Origin: Gordonia shandongensis DSM 45094
GTDB taxonomy: Bacteria; Actinomycetota; Actinomycetes; Mycobacteriales; Mycobacteriaceae
Reading direction: 5' to 3'
Assembly (NCBI RefSeq): GCF_000423025.1
Contig: NZ_AUHE01000003.1
Span: 240,005-304,004 of the forward strand
DNA length: 64,000 bases
Below are positions 1 to 9,850 of the stretch, one piece after another. A model generated the notes under the pieces. The model saw only the letters and a list, made by a program, of their open reading frames with translations. It had not been told where the DNA came from and did not search any database. The stretch's first letter is position 1, and each line of letters begins with the position of its first letter. Made by a program: the position numbers and the translations under genes.

Positions 1-1
1 C

Positions 2-499
2 GAGCCGACCGCACCGCCGGACGCCACCGGCGGCGACATCCGGTTCAGCACGCTGAACATCGCGCTCACCGCCGGCATCGCGGCGGCCGCCCCCGCGGCG
101 AGGACGATCGTCGTGGTGCAGCCCGACCTTCCGGCCCTGACGCCGGAGGTGCTGCGCGACGCCGTCGGGGAGGCCGAGGCCGCGCTGGCGACCGGAGCGC
201 CCGCGGCGCTGGTGGCCGACCGCGCCGGGGAGGGCACCGTCCTGCTCGCGGTGCCCGCCGGACCGTCCTTCGCTCCGCGATTCGGTCCCGCCTCCGCCGC
301 CCACCACCGCGGAGCGGGCGCGGTGGAACTCGATCCGGCACGCCGTCGGTGGTCCGGTCTGCGCACCGACGTCGACACGGCCGACGATCTCGGCGCCGCC
401 CGCGCACTCGGGGTGGGACCCGAGACGACGACGGTGCTGCGTGGTTTGCGTCGCGTGGACGCGACAGCATCGCCTCGATGGTTCACAATTGACTCGTGA
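2..499 (+). CDS. fbiD: Phosphoenolpyruvate guanylyltransferase, FbiD/CofC family (5' end missing)
   Basis: C-terminal 165 residues of a protein that begins before the window; the frame is open from base 2. The family transfers GMP from GTP to phosphoenolpyruvate (mycobacteria) or 2-phospholactate (archaea) to start assembly of the F420 side chain. Family landmarks are visible: a DLPAL segment of the nucleotidyltransferase fold, a FGPASAAHH stretch near the active site, and a final DVDTADDL motif followed by the GVGP turn. The stop codon overlaps the ppk start by four bases (GTGA), so the two are probably translationally coupled. The fbiD-ppk1-mutT1 order is the one I recall from M. tuberculosis, which favours FbiD. 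An F420-type flavin/deazaflavin protein lies at 7358. Confidence 0.85.
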   Translation, partial: EPTAPPDATGGDIRFSTLNIALTAGIAAAAPAARTIVVVQPDLPALTPEVLRDAVGEAEAALATGAPAALVADRAGEGTVLLAVPAGPSFAPRFGPASAAHHRGAGAVELDPARRRWSGLRTDVDTADDLGAARALGVGPETTTVLRGLRRVDATASPRWFTIDS

Positions 500-2682
500 G
501 TGCCACGGACGAGATCGATGACGAATCCCTGACGACCCTGCCATCGGCGCTGCCCGCCGAGACGGTCGATCCGGACGAGGCGGCGGACCTTCCGGCCGAC
601 CGGTATCTGAACCGCGAACTGAGCTGGATCGACTTCAACTCGCGTGTCCTGGCCCTCGCCGAGGACGTCTCGCTGCCGCTGTTGGAACGCGCGAAGTTCC
701 TCGCGATCTTCGCCTCGAATCTCGATGAGTTCTTCATGGTCCGCGTCGCCGGACTGAAACGACGCGACGAGACGGGCCTGTCGGTGCGATCGGCGGACGG
801 GCGGTCGCCGCGCGAGCAGCTGCAGATGATCGCGGTGCGCACCCAGAAGGTGGCCGATCGGCATGCTCGCGTGTTCCGCGATTCGGTGGCTCCCGCGCTG
901 TCCGAGGAGAACATCCACATCGTCGGGTGGGACGATCTCAGCGCCGAGCAGCGAACCCGCCTGCAGGATCACTTCCACAACGAGCTCTTCCCGATTCTGA
1001 CGCCGCTCGCCGTCGACCCCGCCCACCCGTTCCCGTACATCTCGGGGCTGAGCCTCAATCTGGCGGTGACGGTCCGCGACCGCACCGAGGGCGGCCAGCA
1101 CTTCGCGCGCGTCAAGGTCCCCGACAACGTCTCGCGGTTCGTGCGGGTCGACCAGTTGGTGCCCGCCGACGACCCCGACTCCGACGGGCCCCGGCGCGTG
1201 CTCCTGCTCCCGGTGGAGAATCTGATCGCCGCGAACCTCACGGAGCTCTTCCCGGGGATGGACATCGTGGAGCATCACGTGTTCCGGGTGACGCGCAATG
1301 CCGACTTCGAGGTCGACGAGGACCGCGACGAGGACCTGCTCCAAGCCCTCGAACGCGAACTGGCGCGTCGCCGTTTCGGCTCGCCGGTGCGGCTCGAGGT
1401 CGGCGACGACATGACCGATTACATGCTCGATCTGCTGCTGCGTGAGCTCGACGTGGACCCCGCGGACGTCATCCAGGTGCCGGGGCTGCTCGACCTGACG
1501 TGCCTGTGGCAGATCTACGGCATCGATCGACCGGCGCTCAAGGAGCGGCCCTTCGTGCCGGCGACCCATCCGGCGTTCGGCGAACGCGAGACCCCGAAGA
1601 GCGTCTTCGCGACACTCCGTGAGGGCGACGTCCTGGTGCAGCATCCCTACGACTCGTTCTCCACCAGCGTGCAGCGGTTCATCGAGCAGGCCGCGGCCGA
1701 CCCGCACGTCCTCGCGATCAAACAGACGCTGTACCGCACGTCGGGCGACTCCCCGATCGTCAATGCGCTGATCGACGCCGCCGCCGCCGGTAAACAGGTC
1801 GTCGCGCTCGTCGAGTTGAAGGCGCGGTTCGACGAACAGGCGAACATCCGGTGGGCGCGACAGCTGGAGCAGGCCGGCGTCCACGTCGTGTACGGACTGG
1901 TCGGACTCAAGACACACTGCAAGACGTGTCTGGTGGTGCGGCGCGAGGGATCCACGCTGCGGCGCTACTGCCACATCGGCACCGGGAACTACAACCCGAA
2001 GACCGCGCGTCTCTACGAGGACGTCGGCCTGTTCACCGCGGCCCCGGAGATCGGCGCGGACCTGACCGACCTGTTCAACACGCTCACCGGATACTCGCGC
2101 AAACAGGAGTACCGCAATCTGCTGGTGGCGCCGCATGGGATCCGCGACGGCATCATCGAGCGGATTCACGGTGAGATCGCCCTGAAGAAGGCGGGCGACG
2201 ACCGCGCCCGCGTCCGGCTGAAGGCGAACGCGCTCGTCGATGAGCAGGTGATCGACGCCCTCTACCGCGCATCGCAGGCCGGTGTCCCGGTGGAGGTGGT
2301 GGTCCGCGGAATCTGCGCGCTGCGGCCCGGGATCGACGGCCTCAGTGAGAACATCGTGGTCCGGTCCATTCTCGGTCAGTTCCTGGAACACTCGCGGATC
2401 CTCCAGTTCGGTGCGCAGGACGAGTTCTGGATCGGCAGCGCCGACATGATGCACCGGAACCTCGACCGCCGCGTGGAGGTGATGGTGCAGGTCCGCGACC
2501 GGCGACTCACCGCCGATCTGCAGGACATGTTCGATTCGGCGCTCGATCCCCGCACCCGGTGCTGGGAGTTGCGGCCGAGCGGCTCGTGGGAGGCGCAACC
2601 GGCGGCCGGCGAGCAGGTCCGTGACCACCAGCGCCAGATGATGATCCGCAACCGCCACCACGCCGAGCCCGCCGCCCACTGA
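496..2682 (+). CDS. ppk: Polyphosphate kinase 1
   Basis: 728 residues with a GTG start; PPK1 proteins are usually about 690-740. It reversibly polymerises the gamma phosphate of ATP into polyphosphate. The N-terminal domain opens with [12 protein letters not shown], followed by [16 protein letters not shown]. The catalytic half carries LKTHCK with His474, which aligns with the autophosphorylated His435 of E. coli PPK, and FLEHSRI with His632, which aligns with E. coli His592. The HIGTGNYN segment between them is also typical. The start overlaps fbiD by four bases, and the stop overlaps mutT1 by one base (TGATG), so fbiD-ppk-mutT1 reads as one operon. No truncation or odd residue seen. Confidence 0.97.
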   Translation: MSATDEIDDESLTTLPSALPAETVDPDEAADLPADRYLNRELSWIDFNSRVLALAEDVSLPLLERAKFLAIFASNLDEFFMVRVAGLKRRDETGLSVRSADGRSPREQLQMIAVRTQKVADRHARVFRDSVAPALSEENIHIVGWDDLSAEQRTRLQDHFHNELFPILTPLAVDPAHPFPYISGLSLNLAVTVRDRTEGGQHFARVKVPDNVSRFVRVDQLVPADDPDSDGPRRVLLLPVENLIAANLTELFPGMDIVEHHVFRVTRNADFEVDEDRDEDLLQALERELARRRFGSPVRLEVGDDMTDYMLDLLLRELDVDPADVIQVPGLLDLTCLWQIYGIDRPALKERPFVPATHPAFGERETPKSVFATLREGDVLVQHPYDSFSTSVQRFIEQAAADPHVLAIKQTLYRTSGDSPIVNALIDAAAAGKQVVALVELKARFDEQANIRWARQLEQAGVHVVYGLVGLKTHCKTCLVVRREGSTLRRYCHIGTGNYNPKTARLYEDVGLFTAAPEIGADLTDLFNTLTGYSRKQEYRNLLVAPHGIRDGIIERIHGEIALKKAGDDRARVRLKANALVDEQVIDALYRASQAGVPVEVVVRGICALRPGIDGLSENIVVRSILGQFLEHSRILQFGAQDEFWIGSADMMHRNLDRRVEVMVQVRDRRLTADLQDMFDSALDPRTRCWELRPSGSWEAQPAAGEQVRDHQRQMMIRNRHHAEPAAH

Positions 2683-3593
2683 TGGGCGGTCGGGTCGGCC
2701 CGCGCTCATCTCGGACGGTGTGGGCGGGCGGCGGTGTCCTGTGGCGGCCGTCGGGTTCCGGGGTCGAGGTGGCGTTGGTGCACCGGCCGCGGTACGACGA
2801 CTGGTCGCTGCCGAAGGGGAAGTCGGAGCCGGGCGAGATCCTCCCGGTGACGGCGGCGCGCGAGATCGTCGAGGAGACGGGTCTGGCGATCCGGCTGGGC
2901 CACCATCTGCGAACGGTCCGCTATCGGCTTCCGTCGGGGGCCTGCAAAAAGGTCGGGTATTGGTCGGCGCGCGTCGTCGACGGCCGTTTTCGCCCGAACC
3001 GGGAGTGCGACGAACTGCGGTGGATGCCGGTCGACGAGGCGATCGCGGCGACCAGTTACGCCCTCGACGCCGAAGTGCTCCACGAGTTCGCCTCCCGTCC
3101 GGTGAGCGAGCTGCACACGCTGCTCGTGGTCCGCCACGGGTGGGCCGGGTCCCGGTGGCCGGGCGCCGACGACGTGTCGCGTCCGCTCGACGAGGTGGGT
3201 CGCCGTCAGGCCGATGCGCTGGCGCAGATCCTGGGACTGTTCGGGGCCGGCCGGTTGCACGCCGCGGACCGTACGCGATGCGTGCAGACGCTGGAGCCGT
3301 TGGCCGAACGGCTCGACGTCGCCATCCGGCCCGAACCGGCGCTCTCGGAGGAGGCTTTCGACGCCGATCCGGATGCCGCGCACGCCCGGCTCCGCAAGAT
3401 CGGCGCGAAGACCGGATCGGTGCACGTCGTGTGCAGTCAGGGCGGTGTGATTCCGCCGATCCTGGAGCGCTGGGCCGATGACGACGCCGTCCTGCTGCCG
3501 GCGGCGCGGACCGAGAAGGGCAGCGTCTGGGTGCTCAGCGTGCGCGACGGGGTCCTGGTCACGGCGGACCACATCGCCGATCCCCTGGGCTGA
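2682..3593 (+). CDS. mutT1: MutT1-type Nudix hydrolase fused to a histidine phosphatase domain
   Basis: 303 residues in two domains. Residues about 15-140 are a Nudix domain with a complete Nudix box (G46 x5 E52 x7 R60-E61 ... E64-E65-x-G67). Residues about 145-300 are a histidine-phosphatase-like domain starting with LLVVRHG (RHG at 151-153). The mycobacterial MutT1 family with this architecture hydrolyses 8-oxo-dGTP and 8-oxo-GTP to the diphosphate, and also diadenosine polyphosphates, protecting against oxidised nucleotides. The ATG overlaps the ppk stop by one base, so translation is probably coupled to ppk. The gene converges on hupB with about 40 bases between stops. Confidence 0.92.
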   Translation: MGGRVGPRSSRTVWAGGGVLWRPSGSGVEVALVHRPRYDDWSLPKGKSEPGEILPVTAAREIVEETGLAIRLGHHLRTVRYRLPSGACKKVGYWSARVVDGRFRPNRECDELRWMPVDEAIAATSYALDAEVLHEFASRPVSELHTLLVVRHGWAGSRWPGADDVSRPLDEVGRRQADALAQILGLFGAGRLHAADRTRCVQTLEPLAERLDVAIRPEPALSEEAFDADPDAAHARLRKIGAKTGSVHVVCSQGGVIPPILERWADDDAVLLPAARTEKGSVWVLSVRDGVLVTADHIADPLG

Positions 3594-3632
3594 CCGGTCG
3601 AGGCGTCTGGGCCGTCAGGCGCTTGGCTGCGT

Positions 3633-4274
<642 letters not shown>

Positions 4275-4313
4275 CCGTACCTCCGCAGGATCCTCCACCG
4301 GCTCGGCCCGCCG

Positions 4314-4319
4314 ATTATC
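4314..4319 (-). promoter_or_regulatory. Candidate -10 element for hupB
   Basis: On the minus strand GATAAT lies about 40 bases before the hupB ATG. It is a good match to a SigA -10. No convincing -35 was found at 17 bases. This predicts a leader of about 33 bases carrying the GGAGGT ribosome binding site. Confidence 0.4.
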
Positions 4320-4395
4320 CACACGGTAAACGCCTTGCCGCACAAAAGGTTGCGAACCAGCGCAAATGCCGGAAGAACGCGGACATCCCCGACAC

Positions 4396-4435
4396 CGCGC
4401 ACGGCGGGAACCGAATCCCGCTCTCGCCGTGCGCG
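4396..4435 (-). terminator. Hairpin downstream of leuD, likely leuCD terminator
   Basis: CGCGCACGGCG (4396-4406) pairs perfectly with CGCCGTGCGCG (4425-4435), and the intervening bases can form an inner GGGA/TCCC stem. It starts 22 bases after the leuD stop. There is no T-run, as is common for actinobacterial terminators. Confidence 0.6.
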
Positions 4436-4457
4436 TCCCGGATCCCGGGTGAACGGA

Positions 4458-5048
4458 TCAGGGAATGGTCGTGGGCTTGAACTCCGGACGTCGCGACTCG
4501 TACTCGCCGATGGCGTCGACCTCGCGGAGGGTGAGGCCGATGTCGTCGAGGCCCTCCATGAGGCGCCAGCGCGTGTACTCGTCGAGCTGCATCGGAACGA
4601 CGAGGTCGCCCGCGGTGACCGTCATGTCGTCCAGACTCACGGTCACCTCCAGGCCGGGCTCGGCGTCGAGCCGCTTCCACAGCAGCTCGACGTCGGACTG
4701 ATCCACCTGGGCCGCAACGAGACCCGCCTTCCCGGAGTTCCCGCGGAAGATGTCGGCGAACCGCGACGAGATGACGACCCGGAAGCCGAAGTCCATGAGC
4801 GCCCAGACCGCGTGCTCACGCGACGATCCGGTGCCGAAGTCGGGTCCGGCGACGAGCACCGAGCCGTTGCTCCACGGATCGTTGTTGAGGATGAAGTCCG
4901 GGTCCGTCCGCCATCCGGCGAACAGGCCGTCCTCGAATCCGGTCCGGGTGACGCGTTTGAGGTAGACGGCCGGGATGATCTGGTCGGTGTCGATGTTGCT
5001 GCGCTGCAGCGGAACTCCGATTCCGGTGTGCGTGATGATGGGTTCCAT
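4458..5048 (-). CDS. leuD: 3-isopropylmalate dehydratase small subunit
   Basis: 196 residues from the ATG at 5048 (start [14 protein letters not shown]), preceded by GAGGAAC. LeuD is the swivelling domain of isopropylmalate isomerase, which converts 2- to 3-isopropylmalate in leucine synthesis together with LeuC. Diagnostic segments are [32 protein letters not shown] and the RGNSGKAG turn. It lies 28 bases after leuC on the same strand, and a hairpin follows, so leuCD is a two-gene operon. Length and motifs are normal. Confidence 0.97.
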   Translation of the reverse strand: MEPIITHTGIGVPLQRSNIDTDQIIPAVYLKRVTRTGFEDGLFAGWRTDPDFILNNDPWSNGSVLVAGPDFGTGSSREHAVWALMDFGFRVVISSRFADIFRGNSGKAGLVAAQVDQSDVELLWKRLDAEPGLEVTVSLDDMTVTAGDLVVPMQLDEYTRWRLMEGLDDIGLTLREVDAIGEYESRRPEFKPTTIP

Positions 5049-5076
5049 GTGAGGTTCCTCGCGATCGATTCTCGGG

Positions 5077-6525
5077 TCAGTCCAGGTCGGCGGGAGCGGC
5101 GAGGCGACCGCGGACGGCGGTCGCCGCGGCCACGGCGGGCGACACCAGGTGGGTGCGGCCGCCCTTCCCCTGCCTGCCCTCGAAGTTGCGGTTCGACGTC
5201 GACGCACAGCGCTCGCCGGGCGAGAGCTGGTCGGGGTTCATGCCCAGACACATCGAGCAGCCCGCCATGCGCCACTCGGCGCCCGCGGCGGTGAACACCT
5301 CCCCGAGCCCCTCGACCTCGGCCTGCTCGCGGACCTTCATCGACCCGGGGACCACGAGCATCCGCATGCCGTCGGCGATCCGACGACCGCGCAGGACGTC
5401 GGCCACCGCCCGGAGATCCTCGATCCGGCCGTTCGTGCACGAGCCGACGAACACGGTGTCCACGGCCACGTCGCGCAGCGGCATCCCGGGAGTCAGGTCC
5501 ATGTATTCGAGCGCCCGCGCCGCGGCCGTCGCCTCGGCCTCGTCGACGATGTCGGCGGGGTCGGGCACCGACGCACCGAGCGGCAGGCCCTGCCCGGGGT
5601 TCGTCCCCCAGGTCACGAACGGAGTGAGGGTCGAGGCGTCGATGCGCACCTCGCGGTCGAAGACCGCGTCGTCGTCGGTTCGCAGTGAATCCCAGTACTC
5701 CACGGCCGCGTCCCAGTCCGCGCCGGTCGGCGCATGCGGACGCCCCTTGAGGAACTCGTAGGTGGTCGCGTCGGGGGCGATCATCCCCGCACGGGCACCC
5801 GCCTCGATCGACATGTTGCAGATCGTCATCCGTGCTTCCATCGAGAGCTTCTCGATGGCCGACCCGCGGTACTCCAGGACATGGCCCTGGCCGCCGCCGG
5901 TGCCGATCTCCGCGATCACCGCCAGGATGAGGTCCTTGCTCGTCACACCGTCGGGCAGTTCGCCGTCGACCGTGATCGCCATGGACTTGAAGGGACGCAG
6001 CGACAGCGTCTGAGTGGCCATGACGTGCTCCACCTCGGAGGTGCCGATGCCCATCGCGAGCGCGCCGAACGCACCGTGGGTGGACGTGTGGCTGTCGCCG
6101 CACACCACGGTCATGCCGGGCTGGGTGAGACCGAGCTGCGGGCCGACGACGTGAACGATGCCCTGCTCGGCGTCACCCATCGGGTACAGGCGGACACCGA
6201 ACTCCTCGCAGTTCTTCCGCAGCGTCTCCACCTGAAGAGCCGAGACCTGGTCGGCGATGGGGCTGAAGATGTCGACGGTCGGGACGTTGTGGTCCTCGGT
6301 GGCGATCGTGAGGTCCGGACGGCGGAGCTCTCGTCCCGCCATGCGGAGGCCGTCGAAGGCCTGCGGGCTGGTCACCTCGTGCACCAGGTGCAGGTCGATG
6401 TAGATCAGGTCGGGGGTGGCCTCGCCGCCTGCGTCGACCGTTCCGGGGACCACCACGTGGTCGTCCCAGACCTTCTCCGCCAGAGTGCGCGGCGTGCCGG
6501 AGTTCTCGCTCATGAGCTCTGCCAT
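5077..6525 (-). CDS. leuC: 3-isopropylmalate dehydratase large subunit
   Basis: 482 residues, the usual length. It is the [4Fe-4S] aconitase-fold subunit of isopropylmalate isomerase. The three cluster cysteines are in VGSCTNG and [10 protein letters not shown] near the C-terminus; [21 protein letters not shown] is the family signature. An alternative ATG exists four codons downstream. First gene of leuCD, divergent from an IclR-family regulator across 82 bases that contain a 9-bp inverted repeat. This is the arrangement known for LtbR/NdgR-type leucine regulators in actinobacteria. Confidence 0.97.
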   Translation of the reverse strand: MAELMSENSGTPRTLAEKVWDDHVVVPGTVDAGGEATPDLIYIDLHLVHEVTSPQAFDGLRMAGRELRRPDLTIATEDHNVPTVDIFSPIADQVSALQVETLRKNCEEFGVRLYPMGDAEQGIVHVVGPQLGLTQPGMTVVCGDSHTSTHGAFGALAMGIGTSEVEHVMATQTLSLRPFKSMAITVDGELPDGVTSKDLILAVIAEIGTGGGQGHVLEYRGSAIEKLSMEARMTICNMSIEAGARAGMIAPDATTYEFLKGRPHAPTGADWDAAVEYWDSLRTDDDAVFDREVRIDASTLTPFVTWGTNPGQGLPLGASVPDPADIVDEAEATAAARALEYMDLTPGMPLRDVAVDTVFVGSCTNGRIEDLRAVADVLRGRRIADGMRMLVVPGSMKVREQAEVEGLGEVFTAAGAEWRMAGCSMCLGMNPDQLSPGERCASTSNRNFEGRQGKGGRTHLVSPAVAAATAVRGRLAAPADLD

Positions 6526-6546
6526 CTACTCGTAGTTGTCGCTGCC

Positions 6547-6575
6547 GAAGTCGATCTCGTTCGGACATCGACTTC
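6547..6575. promoter_or_regulatory. Inverted repeat between leuC and the IclR gene, candidate operator
   Basis: GAAGTCGAT (6547-6555) and ATCGACTTC (6567-6575) are perfect inverted copies separated by 11 bases. The site lies 22-50 bases upstream of the leuC start and just upstream of the IclR gene -10 element. It could be the operator of the IclR-type protein. If leuC transcription starts beyond it, it could instead form a hairpin in the leuC leader. Confidence 0.6.
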
Positions 6576-6595
6576 ATTCTCAGTATTTGGACCGC

Positions 6596-6601
6596 TAGTA
6601 T
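6596..6601 (+). promoter_or_regulatory. -10 element for the IclR gene (leaderless)
   Basis: TAGTAT ends six bases before the ATG at 6608, so transcription is predicted to start at or next to the A of the start codon. No ribosome binding site is visible. Confidence 0.6.
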
Positions 6602-6607
6602 CGTCCT

Positions 6608-7309
6608 ATGGGAAAGGATAGCGGAATCGGCGTGCTCGACAAATCCGTGATGATTCTGCACGCCGTGGCCGCGCAACCGCGCAACCTCGGCGAGCTCTGC
6701 GACACCACCGGACTGCCCCGGGCGACCGCCCATCGGCTGTCCGTGGGCCTCGAGGTGCACCAACTGCTCGCCCGCGACGAGTCCGGCCGGTGGACCCCCG
6801 GGCCCGCCCTCGGCCGCCTCGCGTCGTCGGCCCGCGACCACGTCCGCGACGCGGCGCTGCTGATCCTCCCCCGACTCCAGGAGACCACCGGAGAATCGGT
6901 GCAACTCTATCGCCGCGAAGGCGCCGAGCGAGTCTGCATGGCCGCCGCGGAGCCGCCCACCGGTCTGCGCGACACGGTGCCCGAGGGCACCCGCCTCCCG
7001 ATGTCGGCGGGATCGGCGGCCAAAGTCCTGCTGGCATGGGCCGACACCGACACCGTCGCCGGCCTTCTGCCCGACGCCGTCTACACCCAGCGGACCTTGG
7101 CCGAGACGCGTCGTCGCGGGTGGGCGCAGAGCGTGGCCGAGCGGGCCGCGGGCGTCGCAAGCATCTCCGCACCGGTCCGCAGCCCGCTGGGCGAGGTGGT
7201 CGCCGCCGTCTCGGTGTCCGGCCCCATCGACCGCATGGGTCGTCGCCCCGGCGAACGCTGGGCCGCCGATCTGCTCGCCGCCGCCGAGGCGATCGGCGCC
7301 CGCCTGTAA
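6608..7309 (+). CDS. IclR-family transcriptional regulator of leucine biosynthesis (LtbR/NdgR type)
   Basis: 233 residues. The N-terminal 65 residues are a winged helix-turn-helix (GVLDKSVMILHAV ... TTGLPRATAHRLSVGLE). The rest is the IclR effector domain, including ETTGESVQLYRREG and GSAAKVLLAW. It is divergent from leuCD, as is Rv2989 in M. tuberculosis and LtbR in Corynebacterium, which repress leucine genes. By that precedent I infer control of leuCD and perhaps leuB, with autoregulation. The start is supported by a -10 element six bases upstream. The effector cannot be read from the sequence. Confidence 0.85.
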   Translation: MGKDSGIGVLDKSVMILHAVAAQPRNLGELCDTTGLPRATAHRLSVGLEVHQLLARDESGRWTPGPALGRLASSARDHVRDAALLILPRLQETTGESVQLYRREGAERVCMAAAEPPTGLRDTVPEGTRLPMSAGSAAKVLLAWADTDTVAGLLPDAVYTQRTLAETRRRGWAQSVAERAAGVASISAPVRSPLGEVVAAVSVSGPIDRMGRRPGERWAADLLAAAEAIGARL

Positions 7310-7344
7310 CTCGTCCGGTGCGTCACGGCTTCGTGTGACTCGGC

Positions 7345-7350
7345 TAACGT
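7345..7350 (+). promoter_or_regulatory. -10 element for the PPOX/FDOR gene (leaderless)
   Basis: TAACGT ends seven bases before the ATG at 7358. The predicted transcript begins at the start codon. Confidence 0.5.
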
Positions 7351-7357
7351 CTCGGGC

Positions 7358-7858
7358 ATGGGAACCAACCAGCGCGCACAGATCGTGATGTCCGACGAGG
7401 AGATCACCGAGTTCATCGACCGACACCGGACCGCATCCCTCGCAACCCACGGCAGAGACGGGATCCACCTGCTGGCCATGTGGTACGCCGTCATCGACGG
7501 TGAGATCTGGTTCGAGACCAAGGCGAAGTCGCAGAAGATCGTCAACCTCCGCCGCGACCCGCGCGCCACCGTCCTCATCGAGGACGGACTCACCTACGAC
7601 ACGCTGCGCGGCGTCAGCATCGAGGGCACCGTCGAGATCCACGACGATCCCGACACGTGCCTCGCGGTCGGCGTCTCCGTCTGGGAGCGGTACAACGGCC
7701 CCTACAGCGACGAGCTGAAGCCCGCGGTCGAGGCGATGATGAACAAGCGCGTGGCCGTCCGATTGAAGGGCACCCGCACGCGGTCGTGGGACCACCGCAA
7801 GCTGGGCCTTCCCGCGATCCCGCTCGGCGGCACCACCGCCCAGTTCCTCACCGACTGA
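7358..7858 (+). CDS. Pyridoxamine-phosphate-oxidase-fold protein, likely F420-binding (Rv2991-like)
   Basis: 166 residues in a split beta-barrel fold of the PPOX/FDOR superfamily. Visible family features are ITEFIDRHRTASLATHGRDG, the strand pair LLAMWYAVIDGEIWFETKAKSQKIVNL (cofactor phosphate region), RDPRATVLIEDG and GVSIEGTVEI. Its position between the leuC regulator and gltX matches Rv2991, which belongs to the F420/FMN-binding FDOR-B group. Substrate unknown. The window also has part of an F420 biosynthesis gene (fbiD), so the cofactor should be available. Monocistronic by layout, followed by a large palindrome. Confidence 0.8.
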   Translation: MGTNQRAQIVMSDEEITEFIDRHRTASLATHGRDGIHLLAMWYAVIDGEIWFETKAKSQKIVNLRRDPRATVLIEDGLTYDTLRGVSIEGTVEIHDDPDTCLAVGVSVWERYNGPYSDELKPAVEAMMNKRVAVRLKGTRTRSWDHRKLGLPAIPLGGTTAQFLTD

Positions 7859-7877
7859 CCCCGTTCCCCCCAGAGAC

Positions 7878-7928
7878 GACTGTGCCGTATTTCGTTACCC
7901 GAATCGGGTAACGAAATACGGCACAGTC
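7878..7928. repeat. 51-bp perfect palindrome
   Basis: A 23-base arm (7878-7900) is repeated as an exact reverse complement at 7906-7928 around GAATC; the G and C of the loop can add one more pair. The stem is much more AT-rich than its surroundings. It lies between convergent units, 19 bases after the PPOX gene stop and 14 bases after the 3' end of tRNA-Glu. It may be a bidirectional terminator, though there is no T-run on either side. It could also be a dispersed palindromic element. Confidence 0.9.
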
Positions 7929-7942
7929 CGCTCGATGCGTTG

Positions 7943-8015
7943 TAGCCCCGACGGGATTCGAACCCGCGCTACCGCCTTGAGAGGGCGGCGTCCTAGGCCG
8001 CTAGACGACGGGGCC
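7943..8015 (-). tRNA. tRNA-Glu (CTC anticodon)
   Basis: 73 bases fold as a cloverleaf. The acceptor stem GGCCCCG/CGGGGCT has a G-U first pair. The anticodon loop is CTCTCAA, and the T arm is GCGGG-TTCGAAT-CCCGT. CCA is not encoded. It lies downstream of gltX and tRNA-Gln on the same strand, as I recall from mycobacteria. Confidence 0.93.
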
Positions 8016-8069
8016 CTAGGACAACTCCATGGAGTTGTGAGGCACACAGAGTAACATCCGTGTACTTTG

Positions 8070-8141
8070 CTGGGGTACCAGGACTCGAACCTAGAATGGC
8101 TGAACCAGAATCAGCTGTGTTGCCAATTACACCATACCCCA
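8070..8141 (-). tRNA. tRNA-Gln (CTG anticodon)
   Basis: 72 bases with acceptor stem TGGGGTA/TACCCCA and discriminator G. The anticodon stem-loop is GCTGA-TTCTGGT-TCAGC and the T loop is TTCGAGT. CCA is not encoded. In this lineage it would be charged with Glu by GltX and then amidated by GatCAB; all those genes are in this window. Confidence 0.93.
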
Positions 8142-8248
8142 AGGGTCTGAACCGAAATTCGACCGACTGATCCTGCCGTCCGCTTTCCGGGCCGGGAAGA
8201 AGACTACCAACAACCCCCACCGAAAGCACAAATCGGCAGGTCAACCCG

Positions 8249-9748
8249 TCAGAGCGAGGCCGACAGCTCCCGCGCCCGACGCATCCGAACCAGCGACGAC
8301 TCACGCCCCAGCAGTTCCATCGACTCGTAGAGCGGCGGGCTCACCGCGGCACCGGTGACACCGACCCGCACGGGACCGAAGGCCTTGCGCGGCTTGAGCC
8401 CGAGACCCTCGACGAGCGCACCCTTGAGCGTCTCCTCCAGGGTCGCCGTGTCCCAGACGTCCACGCCCTCGCACGCGGCGATCGCGGCGTCGAGGACCGC
8501 GGTCGCCTCCCCGCCGAGGTTCTTGGCGACCGACTTCTCGTCGTATTCCAGGTCGTCATCAGTGACGAACAGGAATGCGATGAGCGCCCAGGCGTCGCCG
8601 AGCACCTGAATCCGCGTCTGGACCAGATCGGCGATCACCGCCCACCGCGCATCGTCGACGTCGTCGACGAGCAGTTCCCGATCGGCCAGGTAGGTCCGCA
8701 GCCGCGCCGCGAAGTCCGCCGGATCCAGACGCCGGATGTGCTCGGCGTTGATGGAGTCGGCCTTGCGCTGGTCGAACCGCGCCGGGTTGGAGTTCACCTC
8801 GCGCACATCGAATGCGCCGATCATCTCGTCGAGCGTGAAGATGTCGTGGTCGGCGGAGATGCCCCATCCGAGGAGCGCCAGGTAGTTGATCAACCCCTCC
8901 GGGATGAATCCGCGATCGCGGTGATGGAACAGGCTCGACTCCGGATCGCGCTTCGAGAGCTTCTTGTTGCCGTCCCCCATCACGAACGGCAGGTGACCGA
9001 ACTCGGGCACCCGCTCGGCGACGTCGATCCGCATCAGGGCGCGGTACAGGGCGATCTGCCGCGGGGTCGACGGCAACAGGTCCTCACCCCGCAGCACGTG
9101 CGTGATCTTCATCATCGCATCGTCCACCGGGTTCACCAGCGTGTACAGCGGCGCCCCGAGCCCGCCGTCGGGTGCGCCCGCGCGGGTGAGAGCGAAGTCC
9201 GGCACCGTTCCGGCCTTGATGACGGTGCTCCCGCGAACGAGGTCGTCCCACGCGATGTCCTCATCGGGCATCCGCAGCCGGATGACCGGCGTGCGCCCTT
9301 CGGCGCGGAAGGCCGCACGCTGCTCATCGGTGAGGTCGCGGTCGAAGTTGTCGTAGCCGAGCTTGGGGTCGCGGCCGGCCGCGCGATGGCGGGCCTCCAC
9401 CTCGTCGGCCGTCGAGAACGCCTCGTACGCCTCGCCCGCGGCCACCAGGCGCGCGACGACGTCGAGGTGGATGTCCTTGCGCTCCGACTGCCGGTAGGGG
9501 CCGTGCGGTCCACCGACCTCGGGACCCTCGTCCCAGTCGAGTCCGAGCCACCGCAGGGCGTCGAGGATGGCGTCGTACGACTCCTGACTGTCACGGGACG
9601 CGTCGGTGTCCTCGATGCGGAAGACGAAGGCGCCGCCCGTGTGGCGGGCCTGGGCGTAGTTGAACAGCGCTGTGCGGGCGAGGCCGACGTGCGGCGTTCC
9701 GGTGGGCGACGGGCAGAAGCGGACACGGACGTTTTCGGCACTGGTCAT
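8249..9748 (-). CDS. gltX: Glutamyl-tRNA synthetase (probably non-discriminating)
   Basis: 499 residues, class I synthetase. The HIGH-type motif is [10 protein letters not shown] and the KMSKS-type motif is [26 protein letters not shown] and the [40 protein letters not shown] region are typical of GluRS. No glutaminyl-tRNA synthetase is seen and gatA, gatB and gatC are all present. I infer that it loads Glu on both tRNA-Glu and tRNA-Gln; discrimination cannot be proven from the sequence. Predicted leaderless (TAGGCT seven bases upstream of the ATG). tRNA-Gln and tRNA-Glu follow on the same strand. Confidence 0.96.
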   Translation of the reverse strand: MTSAENVRVRFCPSPTGTPHVGLARTALFNYAQARHTGGAFVFRIEDTDASRDSQESYDAILDALRWLGLDWDEGPEVGGPHGPYRQSERKDIHLDVVARLVAAGEAYEAFSTADEVEARHRAAGRDPKLGYDNFDRDLTDEQRAAFRAEGRTPVIRLRMPDEDIAWDDLVRGSTVIKAGTVPDFALTRAGAPDGGLGAPLYTLVNPVDDAMMKITHVLRGEDLLPSTPRQIALYRALMRIDVAERVPEFGHLPFVMGDGNKKLSKRDPESSLFHHRDRGFIPEGLINYLALLGWGISADHDIFTLDEMIGAFDVREVNSNPARFDQRKADSINAEHIRRLDPADFAARLRTYLADRELLVDDVDDARWAVIADLVQTRIQVLGDAWALIAFLFVTDDDLEYDEKSVAKNLGGEATAVLDAAIAACEGVDVWDTATLEETLKGALVEGLGLKPRKAFGPVRVGVTGAAVSPPLYESMELLGRESSLVRMRRARELSASL

Positions 9749-9755
9749 GCAGGTC

Positions 9756-9761
9756 AGCCTA
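9756..9761 (-). promoter_or_regulatory. -10 element for gltX (leaderless)
   Basis: TAGGCT on the minus strand ends seven bases before the gltX ATG (9748). Confidence 0.5.
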
Positions 9762-9814
9762 GGGCATCGGACCGTTCCGGTTCACGGCGAGGTCGGCTGT
9801 CCCGGCGTGAACCC

Positions 9815-9849
9815 TTGACGTTATTGTTCTAGTTGAACTAGAACTAGTT
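9815..9849 (+). promoter_or_regulatory. Promoter with perfect 19-bp palindromic operator of the GntR gene
   Basis: TTGACG at 9815-9820 is a strong -35. Between it and the ATG at 9851 lies GTTCTAGTTGAACTAGAAC (9826-9844), a perfect palindrome of 9+1+9 bases that covers the likely -10 position. A second overlapping 8-bp palindrome AACTAGTT follows (9842-9849). YtrA-type GntR proteins bind such inverted repeats in their own promoters, so autorepression is the obvious reading. Confidence 0.75.
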
Positions 9850-9850
9850 T

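Noticed and set aside
4275..4343. Extended N-terminus for HupB from an upstream start
   Set aside because: The internal ATG at 4274 gives the canonical HU start and has a strong ribosome binding site; the extension crosses the predicted promoter.
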